DNA of 64,000 nt from Dyella_A sp035685805 (GCF_035685805.1 NZ_DASSAB010000038.1:197270-261269); one strand, 5' to 3'. Positions 17,325-26,928 are shown, counted from the first letter of the stretch. The notes: generated from the sequence alone by a model not told the origin. Numbers and translations: made by a program.

Positions 17325-17424
17325 GTCGCCCGGCCGGCGTCGTCCGGCAGAACGCGCAGCGCGTGCCATCGCGGTCGACAGCACGGGCCGGCACCGCCAA
17401 GATGCCCGCCAGCCCCGACTGCCG

Positions 17425-18042
17425 ATGGAAACCATGACGATCACTCTCGCCATTCTCGCCGTGACCTGCGTTGTCTCGTTCATGGCGCTCAACAACGCCA
17501 AGCTGATGAACGACCTGCTGTTGTGGCCACCGGCCATCCAGCGCAGCCGCGAGTACTACCGGCTGGTCACCTATGGCTTGGTGCATGCCGACTTCGGGCA
17601 CCTGCTGTTCAACATGCTCACGCTGTTCTTCTTCGGTCGGGCGATGGAGCCGTTCTACGCCTCGCGGCTGGGATCGCTGGGTTTTCTGCTGTTCTACATG
17701 GGCGGGCTGGTGGTCTCGATCCTGCCGACTTATCTGAAGAACCGCAGCAACGCCAGCTACCGCAGCCTGGGGGCATCCGGCGCGGTGTCCGCGGTGCTGT
17801 TCGCCTATGTGTTGCTGGCGCCGTGGTCGCGCATCTACGTGTTCGTGCTGCCGCTGCCGGCGATCATCTACGCGGTGCTCTACACCGCCTATTCGATCTA
17901 CATGGACAAGCGCGGGCAGGACAACGTCAATCACAGCGCGCACCTGTGGGGCGGCGCCTATGGCGTGGCTTTCACGCTGTTGATGGAGCCGCGCGTGCTA
18001 TCTCACTTTCTCAATGCGCTGGCCCATCCCGGAGCCGGCTGA
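17425..18042 (+). CDS. rhomboid family intramembrane serine protease
   Basis: This 205-residue six-helix protein has the rhomboid catalytic dyad: Ser118 in GASGA (116-120) and His173 in the last helix (NHSAHLWGG). The oxyanion/HxxxxHxxxN motif HADFGHLLFN is at 54-63 in TM2. Rhomboids cut transmembrane helices within the bilayer; the target here is unknown. The unusually long spacing between TM3 and the GASG helix contains the polar segment LKNRSNASYRS. A second ATG at 17434 is an equally good start. Twelve bases separate its stop from the following lipid-kinase gene, so the two are probably one transcript. Confidence 0.92.
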   Translation: METMTITLAILAVTCVVSFMALNNAKLMNDLLLWPPAIQRSREYYRLVTYGLVHADFGHLLFNMLTLFFFGRAMEPFYASRLGSLGFLLFYMGGLVVSILPTYLKNRSNASYRSLGASGAVSAVLFAYVLLAPWSRIYVFVLPLPAIIYAVLYTAYSIYMDKRGQDNVNHSAHLWGGAYGVAFTLLMEPRVLSHFLNALAHPGAG

Positions 18043-18054
18043 CAAGGAGACCCC

Positions 18055-18996
18055 GTGCTCGCCGCCCATGCGCCCCTCTTCATCGTGCTCAACAAGGCCT
18101 CCGGGCATGGCGACGCCAGCGAGGTCGAGCAGTCCATCCGGCGCAGCCTGGACGACGCCGGTCGCACGTTCCGGATCCTGCGGGTAGACGATCCCTCGCA
18201 GCTCGGTGAGCTGGCCGATCAGGCGGTGGCGCTGGCGCGCGAGCAGGATGGTGCGGTGATCGTGGTCGGCGGCGACGGCACCATCAACGCGGTGACCCAG
18301 GCGGTGCTTCCCGGTCAGGTGCCGTTTGGCGTATTGCCCCAGGGCACCTTCAACTTCTTCGGACGCACACACGGCCTGCCGCAGGGCGACGCCGGGAAAG
18401 GCGTGCGGGAACTGCTCGAGGCGGACGAGCAACCGGCGCAGGCCGGGCTGGTGAACGGCCGCGCCTTCCTGGTCAACGCCAGCCTGGGTCTGTACCCGTC
18501 GCTGCTGGAACAACGCGAGGGTGCGAAACAGCAGTTCGGGCGCCATCGTCTCGTCGCGCTGGGCTCGGGGCTGCGCACGCTGCTTCAGCGGTTTCCGCGA
18601 TTGCGCCTGCGCATGCGCGGCGATGCGCCGGCCGGCGAGTTGAGCGCAATGACGCTGGTTGTGGGCAACAACCGTCTGCAGCTGGAGAAGATCGGCATCG
18701 AGCAGGCCAGCGCGGTCGAGCGGGGGCGCCTGGTCGGCATTGCCGTGCGTCCGGTGGGACGGCTGTCGCTGGTGTGGATGGCGATACGCGGGCTGCTGGG
18801 ACATCTGGGCGACTTCGATCGCGTGGACAGCTTTGCGTTCGAGGAGCTGACGGTGGACCTGCCGCGTCGTCGCCGGATCAAGGTCGCGCTCGACGGCGAG
18901 ATCTGCTCGCTGGACCTGCCGCTGCGCTTCTCAGTCGCGCCGCAATCGCTGCGGCTGCTGGTGCCCCGTAACGCGGAGCCGGAGCAGGCGGCTTGA
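18055..18996 (+). CDS. diacylglycerol kinase catalytic-domain protein (YegS/LCB5-like)
   Basis: This 313-residue protein starts at GTG 18055 with AAGGAGA seven bases upstream. The nucleotide-binding motif GGDGT is at 72-76 (VIVVGGDGTINAV), followed by FGVLPQGTFNFFGR, the G-T-x-N-x-x-x-R equivalent of the family's second glycine block. The C-terminal beta-sandwich ends KVALDGEICSLDLPLRF, with the D-G-E motif. Members phosphorylate lipid or sphingosine-like substrates. The actual substrate is unknown. It overlaps the following metallophosphoesterase gene by three or four bases, suggesting a coupled kinase/phosphatase-type module. Confidence 0.92.
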   Translation: MLAAHAPLFIVLNKASGHGDASEVEQSIRRSLDDAGRTFRILRVDDPSQLGELADQAVALAREQDGAVIVVGGDGTINAVTQAVLPGQVPFGVLPQGTFNFFGRTHGLPQGDAGKGVRELLEADEQPAQAGLVNGRAFLVNASLGLYPSLLEQREGAKQQFGRHRLVALGSGLRTLLQRFPRLRLRMRGDAPAGELSAMTLVVGNNRLQLEKIGIEQASAVERGRLVGIAVRPVGRLSLVWMAIRGLLGHLGDFDRVDSFAFEELTVDLPRRRRIKVALDGEICSLDLPLRFSVAPQSLRLLVPRNAEPEQAA

Positions 18997-19790
18997 GCGT
19001 GCTGCTGCATATCTCCGATCCGCACTTCGGCACCGAGCGGCCGGAGGTGGTCGACGCACTGCTGCGACTGGCCGGGCAGCTGCAGCCGGAGCGGGTGATC
19101 CTGTCCGGCGATATCACCCAGCGGGCGCGTGCTGCGCAGTTCGCGGCGGCGCGGGAGTTCGTCGATGCGTTGCCGGCGCCCGCGCTGGTGATCCCGGGCA
19201 ACCACGATATCCCTCTGTTCAACCTGTGGGCCCGGCTGGTTTCGCCGTACGCGGGTTTTCGTTGCGCCTTCGGGCCGGCGCTGGAGTGCGAGTGGTCGAC
19301 GCCGCAGTGGCTGGTGATCGCGCTCAACACCACGCGCTGGTGGCGCCACAAGGACGGTGAAGTGTCCGGCAGCCAGTGCCGCCGCGTCGCGCAGCGCCTG
19401 CGCCAGGCTGCGCCCGGCCAGGTGCGCGTGGTGGTGACGCACCAGCCGTTGCTGGCGATCCGCGAGAACGACGTCGCCAACCTGCTGCACGGACATGCGC
19501 AGGTGGCTCCGGCATGGACCGAGGCAGGTGCCGACCTGCTGCTGGGCGGGCATATCCACCTGCCCTACGTGCGCCCCCTGCGCAAGGCCTATCCGCAGCT
19601 TTCCCGCGAGTCCCACGTGGTGCAGGCGGGTACGGCGGTATCGCGTCGTGTACGTGGCGACGTGCCGAACTCGGTCAACGTGCTGCGGCGCGAAGGGGCA
19701 GCCGATTGCGTGGTGGAGCGCTGGGATTACGACAGCGCGGAAGGACGCTTCATGCTGCACGGCCGCCACGCTCTGCCTGTCTCGCGTTGA
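18993..19790 (+). CDS. metallophosphoesterase (calcineurin-like)
   Basis: This protein of about 265 residues has all dinuclear-metal motifs in order: HISDPHFG (D9, H11), ILSGDITQ, IPGNHDIP, VVVTHQPLL and GGHIHLP. It resembles the UDP-2,3-diacylglucosamine/cyclic-nucleotide phosphodiesterase-like branch (COG1409); the substrate is not readable. The start is ambiguous. TTG 18993 overlaps the stop of the lipid-kinase gene, and GTG 18999 would begin MLLHISDPHFG; both keep the first metal ligand. Overlap with the kinase gene implies co-expression. Confidence 0.92.
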   Translation: MSVLLHISDPHFGTERPEVVDALLRLAGQLQPERVILSGDITQRARAAQFAAAREFVDALPAPALVIPGNHDIPLFNLWARLVSPYAGFRCAFGPALECEWSTPQWLVIALNTTRWWRHKDGEVSGSQCRRVAQRLRQAAPGQVRVVVTHQPLLAIRENDVANLLHGHAQVAPAWTEAGADLLLGGHIHLPYVRPLRKAYPQLSRESHVVQAGTAVSRRVRGDVPNSVNVLRREGAADCVVERWDYDSAEGRFMLHGRHALPVSR

Positions 19791-19930
19791 AACGCATGCG
19801 GCACCTGCCCATGACAGTGTTGCGGCCCCGCGCAATACTGGACGTGCATCCACCGCAACGCCGTCGGCGCTCGCGCATGGCTGTCCGGCATCGAAGCACG
19901 ACGTTCCGTTTTCCGCAGGAGAAATGACGC

Positions 19931-20839
19931 ATGGCAACGACCCGCACGTCCGCCGCGAAGAAATCCGCGGCAAAGAAGAAACCCGCCGCCGCCAAGTCCG
20001 CCAAGCCGTCGGGCGCTGTGGCCAAATCCACGGGCAGCAAGTCCGCAGCGAAGAAGCCGGCAGCGAAGAAGTCCGTAGCGAAGAAGCCGGCATCACGGGC
20101 CGCCGCCAGCACCAGGGCGGCACCGACAAGGGCCGCGCCAAAGAGGGCTGCAGGCAAGAAGGTTGCGAAGAGCGTCCCCGCGAAGAAGGCGGCGACGAAA
20201 AAAGCAGCGCCGAAAAGGACTGCCGCAAAGAAGGCCGCCGTGAAGTCCCCGGCGACAAAGCAGGCCGCCGCAAAAAAGCCGGTCGCAAAAAACCCTGTTG
20301 CGAAGAAGGCGGCTAAGAGTGCTGCCTCGAAAAAGGCCGCGCCCACCCGGGGCAGCACCGGGAAACCGGCTGCCGTAAAGCCCGTGACCAAGCAGTCGGC
20401 TGCCAAGAAATCTACCGCCGGGAAAGTCGCCACCAGCAAGGCCAATGGCAGGGCGCCGACCAAGCAGCCCGTGGCAAAGAAGGCCCCCGCCAACTCCGGT
20501 AACCCGGTCGCCAGCCGGCGCCCCGCTCCGGCCGGAGCGTCCGGCAAACCCGCTGCGCGCAAGAGCGGTGGCCCCAGCAGCGCAAGCGCAGGCAAGACGC
20601 GCGGCACGTCGTCCCGCGAGACGCCGGTCAAGCACATCAGTCCGGAGGAGGCCGTGGCGCACATCCAGGCGCTGCTCGATGCCAAGCACGAGCGTGACCG
20701 CCAGGGTCCGCAATGGCCGGGTGCCGCACAGCAGGCGCATCCGGACGGCAGCACCCAGGCTGGGCCGGAAGTTCCTGCTGCCCCGACCGCGCCGGACAAC
20801 CTCGCCCACGAGCGGGGCAGCAAGCGCGACAAGGGCTGA
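19931..20839 (+). CDS. histone H1-like/AlgP-like Ala-Lys-rich protein
   Basis: This 302-residue protein is built from degenerate AAKK/PAAKK-type repeats over residues 8-190, comparable to the C-terminal tail of AlgP and eukaryotic H1; it should bind DNA non-specifically through Lys. A GGAGAAA site precedes ATG 19931. After the repeats comes a Ser/Gly/Ala linker, then a short conserved-looking segment HISPEEAVAHIQALLDAKHE (about 236-255) and a Pro/Gln tail. The tail makes it a distinct protein rather than a random low-complexity frame. The repeat coding DNA is prone to slippage, so length may vary between strains. Confidence 0.85.
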   Translation: MATTRTSAAKKSAAKKKPAAAKSAKPSGAVAKSTGSKSAAKKPAAKKSVAKKPASRAAASTRAAPTRAAPKRAAGKKVAKSVPAKKAATKKAAPKRTAAKKAAVKSPATKQAAAKKPVAKNPVAKKAAKSAASKKAAPTRGSTGKPAAVKPVTKQSAAKKSTAGKVATSKANGRAPTKQPVAKKAPANSGNPVASRRPAPAGASGKPAARKSGGPSSASAGKTRGTSSRETPVKHISPEEAVAHIQALLDAKHERDRQGPQWPGAAQQAHPDGSTQAGPEVPAAPTAPDNLAHERGSKRDKG

Positions 20840-20943
20840 GCACGGCGTCACGGCAGATCAGGGCGGGTTCATCGGCAGGGGCTAGCGTGCAAGGCCTGAG
20901 TCCCGATGAACCCGTCCCCGACGACGGGTGGAGAACCCCGATC

Positions 20944-21480
20944 ATGAAGAAGATGCTGGCAGGCGTGGCTCTGGCCGTGGTCGCCTCGGCACTGGGCGGA
21001 TGTTATGTGGCGCCGGGCTACAGCTACGTGCGCGACGGCTACGGCGGCGATGCGTACTACGGCCGCGGCCCCACCACCGTCTATGACGACGGTTACTACG
21101 CTCCCTCCTATTACGGTTATGGCGGCTACGGCGGGTACGGGTATCCCGGCGGCGTCAGCATCGGCATCAGCAGCGGGTGGTACGGCGGCTCGTACGGTTA
21201 TCGTCACCGCGACTACCGCTATGACCGCAGGCACGACTGGGACCACGATCGCCACGACGGTGACCACGGCCGCGGCCGTGATCACGACGGTGACCGCGAC
21301 CACGGTTGGCACCCGAACCGTGGCGGCTATGACGGCGGTGGGCGCGGACATGACGGCCACCGCGAAGGCAGCAGCACCGGCCGGGTCGGGTATGGCGGCA
21401 GCCGCCGGAGTCAGCCGGTGCAGGACCGCAGCGCGGCACGCGACCACGGCAGGCGCATCCGCGGCGACGACCGCCGCTGA
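20944..21480 (+). CDS. Gly/Tyr/His/Asp-rich lipoprotein
   Basis: This 178-residue protein has a lipoprotein signal (MKKMLAGVALAVVASALGGC, lipid-attached Cys20). The mature chain is very biased: a Tyr/Gly block (about 27-75, YYGYGGYGGYGYPGG), then an Arg/His/Asp block (about 80-135, with alternating HD, RD and DHD units), and a Gly/Ser/Arg tail. The His/Asp region could bind metal ions. No catalytic domain is visible. It is followed by a strong intrinsic terminator. No family beyond a low-complexity lipoprotein is recognised. Confidence 0.8.
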   Translation: MKKMLAGVALAVVASALGGCYVAPGYSYVRDGYGGDAYYGRGPTTVYDDGYYAPSYYGYGGYGGYGYPGGVSIGISSGWYGGSYGYRHRDYRYDRRHDWDHDRHDGDHGRGRDHDGDRDHGWHPNRGGYDGGGRGHDGHREGSSTGRVGYGGSRRSQPVQDRSAARDHGRRIRGDDRR

Positions 21481-21497
21481 CGGGTCTGCCGGCAGAA

Positions 21498-21528
21498 AGG
21501 CCAGCGCTTTTGGCGCTGGCCTTTTTTT
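21498..21528 (+). terminator. Rho-independent terminator
   Basis: A perfect 10-bp stem AGGCCAGCGC / GCGCTGGCCT (21498-21507 and 21513-21522) encloses a 5-base loop and is followed by six T. It lies 18 bases past the lipoprotein stop and reads in the plus direction. Confidence 0.95.
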
Positions 21529-21643
21529 GTCTGCGGCCCGGCGACATGCGACGTATCTGCGAGAGCCGATCAGGCGTGATTGGCGTTATCGCCGGTTCGC
21601 GCTGACCGCAGCCCTGACGTCGCGCGCCGCAGGCAGTGGGCTG

Positions 21644-22239
21644 CTAGTGCGTTTCAGGTCGTCCACCGGTGGACGACGGATGCCGCTCCACCGCTGGCGT
21701 GCCGGGGCGCGCGGTCTGTGCGCCGGGCGGCGTGCCGGATCCGTGCCACGGCCGGTGTGGCGGCCCTTGTGGTTGCTCCGACGCCGGCCTTCCGTGCTTG
21801 CCGTGGCGCTGGGGATAGAACGGACGATCGCGATAGTGCTCGCTCCAGTAGCGTTCGATGTCGAACCTCACGATCGGGACGCTCTCGGGCACGCCGCATG
21901 GCCGGATCGCTTGCACGTCGCCACCAACCCGGCATGCGAGCAACCGGCCGGCGACCCAGCCGCGCCGGCCGCGCGAGGTCACATCGCACCATGCCCGCCC
22001 CTGTGTGCAGCCATGGATGACCAACGGCCCATCGGATGCGGCCAGGGTGGCGAGCTGCGGATAGTCGACGCCAGGCCCCGCACGGAGGTGGACTCTGGCG
22101 GTGGGGTATCCCGCTATGCCGCCCTGCGCCAGCGCTGCCCCCATCAGCAGGAGCAGGCACCACGCGGCATGGCGTCCGCGCGCCGACGCCGGAGCGGGCG
22201 GCGGGCGTGTGTCTTCGACCGCGTGCGCGTGGCGGCGGA

Positions 22240-22243
<4 letters not shown>
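21644..22243 (-). CDS. SH3-domain exported protein
   Basis: This 199-residue protein starts at GTG 22243, which overlaps the trxC stop (GTGA). A hydrophobic segment near 27-42 (AWCLLLLMGAALAQGG) looks like an export signal after a longer basic start. A bacterial SH3 domain follows at about 45-105: ARVHLRAGPGVDYPQLATL, then GRAWCDVTSRGRRGWVAGRL. A Cys pair probably forms a disulfide. SH3_3 domains of this type bind cell-wall peptides. The C-terminal third (140-199) is Pro/His/Arg-rich. Coupling to thioredoxin 2 suggests a link to envelope redox, which is inference. Confidence 0.8.
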
Positions 22244-22677
<434 letters not shown>

Positions 22678-22772
22678 GGCGTGGTCCGCGAGGAGGTCCA
22701 GCCCCCTAGATGATGGCCGTCGCCGTCGGCACAAGGCCCGCCGGGTGCCCGTGCCACGCGTTGCCCGATCGC

Positions 22773-23297
22773 TCAGGGCGCGGCGGCCAGCGCCGCGCGC
22801 ACCGCGTTCTCGATGGCCTCGTAGCCGCCTTCGCCGATGTGGGTGTAGACCACGTGGCCGCTGCGGTCGATCACGTACTGCGCCGGCCAGTACTGGTTGT
22901 GCCAGTTGTTCCAGGTGGCGTAGCCGTTGTCCTGCGCCACCGGAAAGGTGATGCCCAGGCGTTTGACCGCGGCCAGCAGGTTGCCGGTATCGCGCTCGGC
23001 CGCCAGCTCCGGCGTGTGCACGCCAACCACCACCAGGCCCTGGTCGCGGTACGCTGCATCGAGCGCTTTCACCTGCGGCAGCGCGTGCAGGCAGTTGATG
23101 CATTCGAAGGTCCAGAAATCCACCAGCACCACCTTGCCGCGCAGAGCGGCGGTGGTCAGCGGGGGCGAGTTGATCCACCGGTTGATGCCGGCGAAGGCAG
23201 GCGCGGCGTCGCCGGGCGCGAGCGCGGTCTGCGCGGCGGCCGGCAGGGCGGCCAGGGCCGCAAGCAGGATCAGGATCGGACGGAGCAGGGAGCGCAT
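22773..23297 (-). CDS. exported thioredoxin-like protein with CINC active site
   Basis: This 174-residue protein has a signal peptide (1-22, LLAALAALPAAAQ) and a TlpA/DipZ-C type thioredoxin fold. The active site is C66-I-N-C69 in VDFWTFECINCLHALPQV, the variant seen in DipZ C-terminal domains rather than CGPC. VVVGVHTPEL and a conserved WPAQYVIDRSGHVVYTHIGEG follow. It probably maintains or isomerises disulfides in the periplasm. Another ATG nine bases upstream (23306) is possible. It lies 95 bases from trxC on the same strand, so the two redox genes may be co-transcribed. Confidence 0.9.
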   Translation of the reverse strand: MRSLLRPILILLAALAALPAAAQTALAPGDAAPAFAGINRWINSPPLTTAALRGKVVLVDFWTFECINCLHALPQVKALDAAYRDQGLVVVGVHTPELAAERDTGNLLAAVKRLGITFPVAQDNGYATWNNWHNQYWPAQYVIDRSGHVVYTHIGEGGYEAIENAVRAALAAAP

Positions 23298-23401
23298 GAG
23301 TGGCATCTCGAAGAGGCGGCCGACGGCCGCGTTGCCTGTCATACGACGGCCACGGCCCGCCGGTTACCCGACGGGCCGTAACGACGACGCTCGACAGTGC
23401 C

Positions 23402-24901
23402 TCACTTCACGCCGTACAGCGCCTCCACGTCCTGGCGCAGCTGCGCCTGGCTGTCCGGGCGGGCGTAGAACATGTGGCCGCCCGGATAATTCTTCACCTG
23501 CACGCGCGTGGGGTCACCCATCGCGGGCATCTGGTCGACGATCAGCTGGGACACCATGAACGGGCACGACAGGTCATCCCAGCCGTGTGCGATCAGCACG
23601 CGCAGGCCCGGATCGTTGGCCACCGACTCGCGCAGTTCGTTCACCGAGCCGCGGTTGGCGTCGTCGTCCTGGTGCCACAGGCGGTTCACCTGGTAGCTCA
23701 GCGCGTTGTAGCGGGCGTCGATCTTCCAGCCCACGGTCTTGGTGACGAAGTTGACCATCGCGGTGGTGGTGGGCGCGATGATGCCGTTGAGGATCGGGTC
23801 GCCGGTCTGCTGCTGGGGCGCATAGGGGAACGGGTCCCAGGCGGTGACGTTGGAGTCGTAGCGGCTGCCCAGCTTGCCTTCGGCGCGGTAGATCTCGCGC
23901 AGGTAGGCCTGGGTTTCGATGCGGCCGCCGGAGCGCCGCACGAAGACCGGATCCAGCCCGGTCAGTTCGGTGACCTTCTTGACCATCGCCTCGGTGGCGG
24001 CAGGATTGCTGCGGCCCTGCATCAAGGTGGTGGCGTACTCGCCGCGCGTATACGCCACGATCGGCGCCATCGCCTCGGCGCTGAGCTTGTGCTGGCGCTC
24101 CAGGTTGGCCGCTGCAATCGAGGGCAGGGTGAGCATCCACGGCAGCGGCGAGACGTTCTCGTCGTCGGAGGCGGCGGGGTCGAGGTAGGGCGACACCAGC
24201 ACCACGCCGTTCATCGCCACGCCCAGCTGGGTCTGCAGGTAATCGGTGACGCGCGGGCCGCGGAAGCCGCCGTAGCTCTCGCCCACCAGATATTTGCGCG
24301 AGTCCATGCGGCCGTTCTTGACCAGCCAGTCGTAGACGATGCGCGAGAGGTATTTGATGTCGGCGTCGGTGCTGTAGAACAGCTCGGTGGCTTTCTTGTC
24401 GTCCACCAGCGCGCGGCTGTAGCCGGTGCCGACCGGATCGATGAACACCAGGTCGGTGAAGCCCAGCCAGGTGCCGGGGTTGTCGTGCAGCGTGGCGGGG
24501 TCGGAGGGGTTGGCACCCTCGACGCCGAAATTTACCCGCTTCGGTCCGATCGCGCCGAGGTTGAGATACACCGAGGAGGCGCCAGGGCCGCCATTGAGCG
24601 CGAAGGTGACCGGACGGTCCTTCCCGTCCATCGTGTAGGCGGTGAACACCACCTCGCCGGTGACCTCGCCCTTGTCGTTGCGCACCGGCAGCGAGCCCAC
24701 GGTGACCGTGTACTTCAAGGTGCGGCCGTCGACCTGGGCAGACTGCACCACGTGCGCGTCGGCCGGCAGCGGCGGCAGGTGGAAATCCTTGTCGGCGACG
24801 GCGGGTGCGTCGGTGGTGGCCGGCTTGTCGGCAGCCACGGCCAGCGTGGTCGTGCCGAGAGTCAGCGCGGCAAGCAGGGCCAGCGGGAGGGCATTGCGCA
24901 C
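23402..24901 (-). CDS. S10 family serine carboxypeptidase-like exported protein
   Basis: This 499-residue protein has a signal peptide (about 1-24) and an alpha/beta-hydrolase body of peptidase family S10. NGGPGASS lies at 103-110 (oxyanion hole), GESYGG at 207-212 with nucleophile Ser209, and a late GWDDLSCPF (Asp) and PGGHMFYARPDSQ (His) complete the triad. Bacterial S10 enzymes trim C-terminal residues from peptides in the periplasm or outside. ATG 24901 opens the signal peptide. It is on the same strand as the neighbouring FKBP gene but separated by 99 bases. Confidence 0.92.
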   Translation of the reverse strand: MRNALPLALLAALTLGTTTLAVAADKPATTDAPAVADKDFHLPPLPADAHVVQSAQVDGRTLKYTVTVGSLPVRNDKGEVTGEVVFTAYTMDGKDRPVTFALNGGPGASSVYLNLGAIGPKRVNFGVEGANPSDPATLHDNPGTWLGFTDLVFIDPVGTGYSRALVDDKKATELFYSTDADIKYLSRIVYDWLVKNGRMDSRKYLVGESYGGFRGPRVTDYLQTQLGVAMNGVVLVSPYLDPAASDDENVSPLPWMLTLPSIAAANLERQHKLSAEAMAPIVAYTRGEYATTLMQGRSNPAATEAMVKKVTELTGLDPVFVRRSGGRIETQAYLREIYRAEGKLGSRYDSNVTAWDPFPYAPQQQTGDPILNGIIAPTTTAMVNFVTKTVGWKIDARYNALSYQVNRLWHQDDDANRGSVNELRESVANDPGLRVLIAHGWDDLSCPFMVSQLIVDQMPAMGDPTRVQVKNYPGGHMFYARPDSQAQLRQDVEALYGVK

Positions 24902-25000
24902 GGGGAAGTCCTGAAGCGGAAAGTCCCCGACCGTAGCGGCCGGGGCACCCGGGCGACCGTGCAGGAAGTCATGGCCCCGACCAAGGTCCGGGCGACCACC

Positions 25001-25429
25001 TCACTTGATGTCGACCAATTCCACGTCGAACACCAGCGCCGCATTCGGCGGAATGTCGCCGCCCGCGCCGCGGCTGCCGTAGCCCATGGCCGAGGGCAGC
25101 AGCAGGGTGCGCTTGCCACCCACCTTCATGCCGACCACGCCCTCGTCCCAGCCCTTGATCACCTGGCCGCCACCGAGCGGGAAGGTAAAGGTGTCGCCGT
25201 GGTCGTACGAGCTGTCGAACTTCTTGCCGTGGTGGTCCTTGGCGTTGGCGTCGTACAGCCAGCCGGTGTAGTTCACCTCCACCGTGTCGCCGGACTTCGC
25301 CGTGGCACCGGTGCCGACGGTCTGGTCGATCGTCTGCATGGCGGGGATGTCAGTGGCGGCGGTGGCGTTGCCGGAGGGGCTGGAGCAGGCGGCGAGCAGC
25401 AGCGGAAGCAGGCAGAGCAGACGGCGCAT
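25001..25429 (-). CDS. FKBP-type peptidyl-prolyl isomerase lipoprotein
   Basis: This 142-residue lipoprotein has a lipobox in LLLAACSS (Cys15) followed by one FKBP domain: VEVNYTGWLYDANAKD, GKKFDSSYD, FPLGGGQVIKGWDEGVVGMK, YGSRGAGGDIPPNAALVFDVEL. The residues lining the FK506 pocket (Tyr, Phe, Asp, Trp, Val-Ile) are present, so isomerase activity is expected. It should assist folding in the periplasm from an outer-membrane anchor. ATG 25429 directly precedes the signal peptide; the longer frame upstream is unrelated sequence. Confidence 0.93.
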   Translation of the reverse strand: MRRLLCLLPLLLAACSSPSGNATAATDIPAMQTIDQTVGTGATAKSGDTVEVNYTGWLYDANAKDHHGKKFDSSYDHGDTFTFPLGGGQVIKGWDEGVVGMKVGGKRTLLLPSAMGYGSRGAGGDIPPNAALVFDVELVDIK

Positions 25430-25494
25430 GGGCGAGGACTCGCTGGTAAGTGAGCCGGCATTGTAGCCGGCGCCGCCGGTACCGCTGCCGCGGA

Positions 25495-26928
25495 TCAGAG
25501 CGGAAAGCCGAGCGAGACAGTGAGGCTGTTGTCCCAGTAGCCGGCGCCACCGTTGCTCAGCGAGGCGGCGGAGCTGCGCAGTGCCTGCACCTGCAGCCGC
25601 CCGTTGTGCGGCAGCCGCCCCTCCAGCGTGACGTTTGCCGAATAGACGCCGACCTCGCTGCCGTCGGCGCGCTGGCGGCCGCCATCGGCGACGGCACGCA
25701 GTCGCCAACCCGCGCTGATCCGCGCCACGGCGGTCAGGCCGGCAGTGACGGCGCGGTAGTGGTCGGGGTTGAAGTAGGCGCCGCCGCCGGGCTGGCTGCT
25801 GCGGAACATCCGCAGGGCCGCCTGCGCACCGAGCGCGACGGGCGCGGTGCCAAGATCGACCGGGCTGAGCACCAGTCGCAGCGAGCCGCCGTCACGCCGG
25901 TTGCCGTCGGTGAACGCCTGGCGGTAGAGGGTGGGCAGCAGGTACAGCGATGCGGCGGGGCGCAGGGTGGCGCCGACGCTGTAGGTGGCGTAGGCAATGT
26001 GCCTGCTGACCGCCGTGGTGGTCAGCAGGGGCGCGCGCGCGGCAGCGATGCTGATGCCGTAGCGATCGTCCGGCTGCCAGCTCCAGCGCGCGTCGCCCTG
26101 CAGGTAGTGCCAGTGGGCAGCCTGTCCGGCACCGAGACGCAGGTCGAGGTTCTTGGCATCGCCGATGCGCAGCTGCGCCAGGCCGGAGAGGTTCTGCAGG
26201 TGCCGTGTGCCGCGCTCGTCATCCAGCCGGGTGGTCTCGGCGGCCACGCCCCAGCGTTGGCTGCCCGATGCATGCCCATGCAGTGGCGACAGCGCGCTGG
26301 CGCCCACGCTCCAGCTGTCCAGGTTCTCGCTGTCGTGGCTGTAGCTTGCGCTGGTCTCCACGCGCGCGGCCGTGGCGTAGCGCATGTCATCCGCCAGCAG
26401 ATGGAACTGGGTGCCGAGGTAGCCGGTGTCGTCGGGCGCCGGCGTGGCCGCCAGCGCGGGCAGGGCCCGGTCCTGCCAGCCCAGCGCCTGCGCCGCACGC
26501 ATCAACTCCAGCGTGGCGCGGGCGTCACCGGCCGCGCCGGCCGCACCGGGTGCGACGAGCGCCCACGCCTGGCGCGGAAAGTCGCGGGCGTTCAGCGCCT
26601 GCGCCAGTCCGGCATCCGCGGTGCGGCGCTGGCCGTCGTCGGCGGCCAGCGTGCCGGCTTGCCGGAAGGCGCGCTCGGCCTGGCCCATGTCGCCCAGCCA
26701 GAGCGCGGCGCGACCGAGCCCGATGGCGGCGGCGTAGCCGTCGGCCGGATGCCCCTGCGACTGCGCCAGCGCCTGGGCGAACAAGTCGCGTGCGCGCGCC
26801 GGTTGCCCGGCCGCCATCGCGGCGCGGCCGGCGCGGATCGCCTCGCCGGACGACGCCTGCTGCGCCTGCGCCGTGGCGGCGCCCAGGGCCAGCAGCAGGC
26901 CCAGCGCGAGGGTTGTGCGCGCCTTCAC
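25495..26928 (-). CDS. outer-membrane TPR/beta-barrel protein, exopolysaccharide export (XagA/PgaA-like)
   Basis: This 477-residue protein starts at GTG 26928, overlapping the glycosyltransferase stop by GTGA. The signal peptide covers 1-22. Residues about 27-150 form TPR-like helical repeats (AGQPARARDLFAQALAQSQG, LWLGDMGQAERAFRQAGTLA). From about 180 to the end there are alternating amphipathic strands (RVETSASYSHDSENLD, LDLRLGAGQAAHWHY, DNSLTVSLGFPL) typical of a 16-strand barrel. This architecture matches PgaA-type porins and the TPR barrel of the Xanthomonas xag locus. The operon partner is a processive GT2, which supports a role in exporting its polymer. Confidence 0.8.
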   Translation of the reverse strand: MKARTTLALGLLLALGAATAQAQQASSGEAIRAGRAAMAAGQPARARDLFAQALAQSQGHPADGYAAAIGLGRAALWLGDMGQAERAFRQAGTLAADDGQRRTADAGLAQALNARDFPRQAWALVAPGAAGAAGDARATLELMRAAQALGWQDRALPALAATPAPDDTGYLGTQFHLLADDMRYATAARVETSASYSHDSENLDSWSVGASALSPLHGHASGSQRWGVAAETTRLDDERGTRHLQNLSGLAQLRIGDAKNLDLRLGAGQAAHWHYLQGDARWSWQPDDRYGISIAAARAPLLTTTAVSRHIAYATYSVGATLRPAASLYLLPTLYRQAFTDGNRRDGGSLRLVLSPVDLGTAPVALGAQAALRMFRSSQPGGGAYFNPDHYRAVTAGLTAVARISAGWRLRAVADGGRQRADGSEVGVYSANVTLEGRLPHNGRLQVQALRSSAASLSNGGAGYWDNSLTVSLGFPL

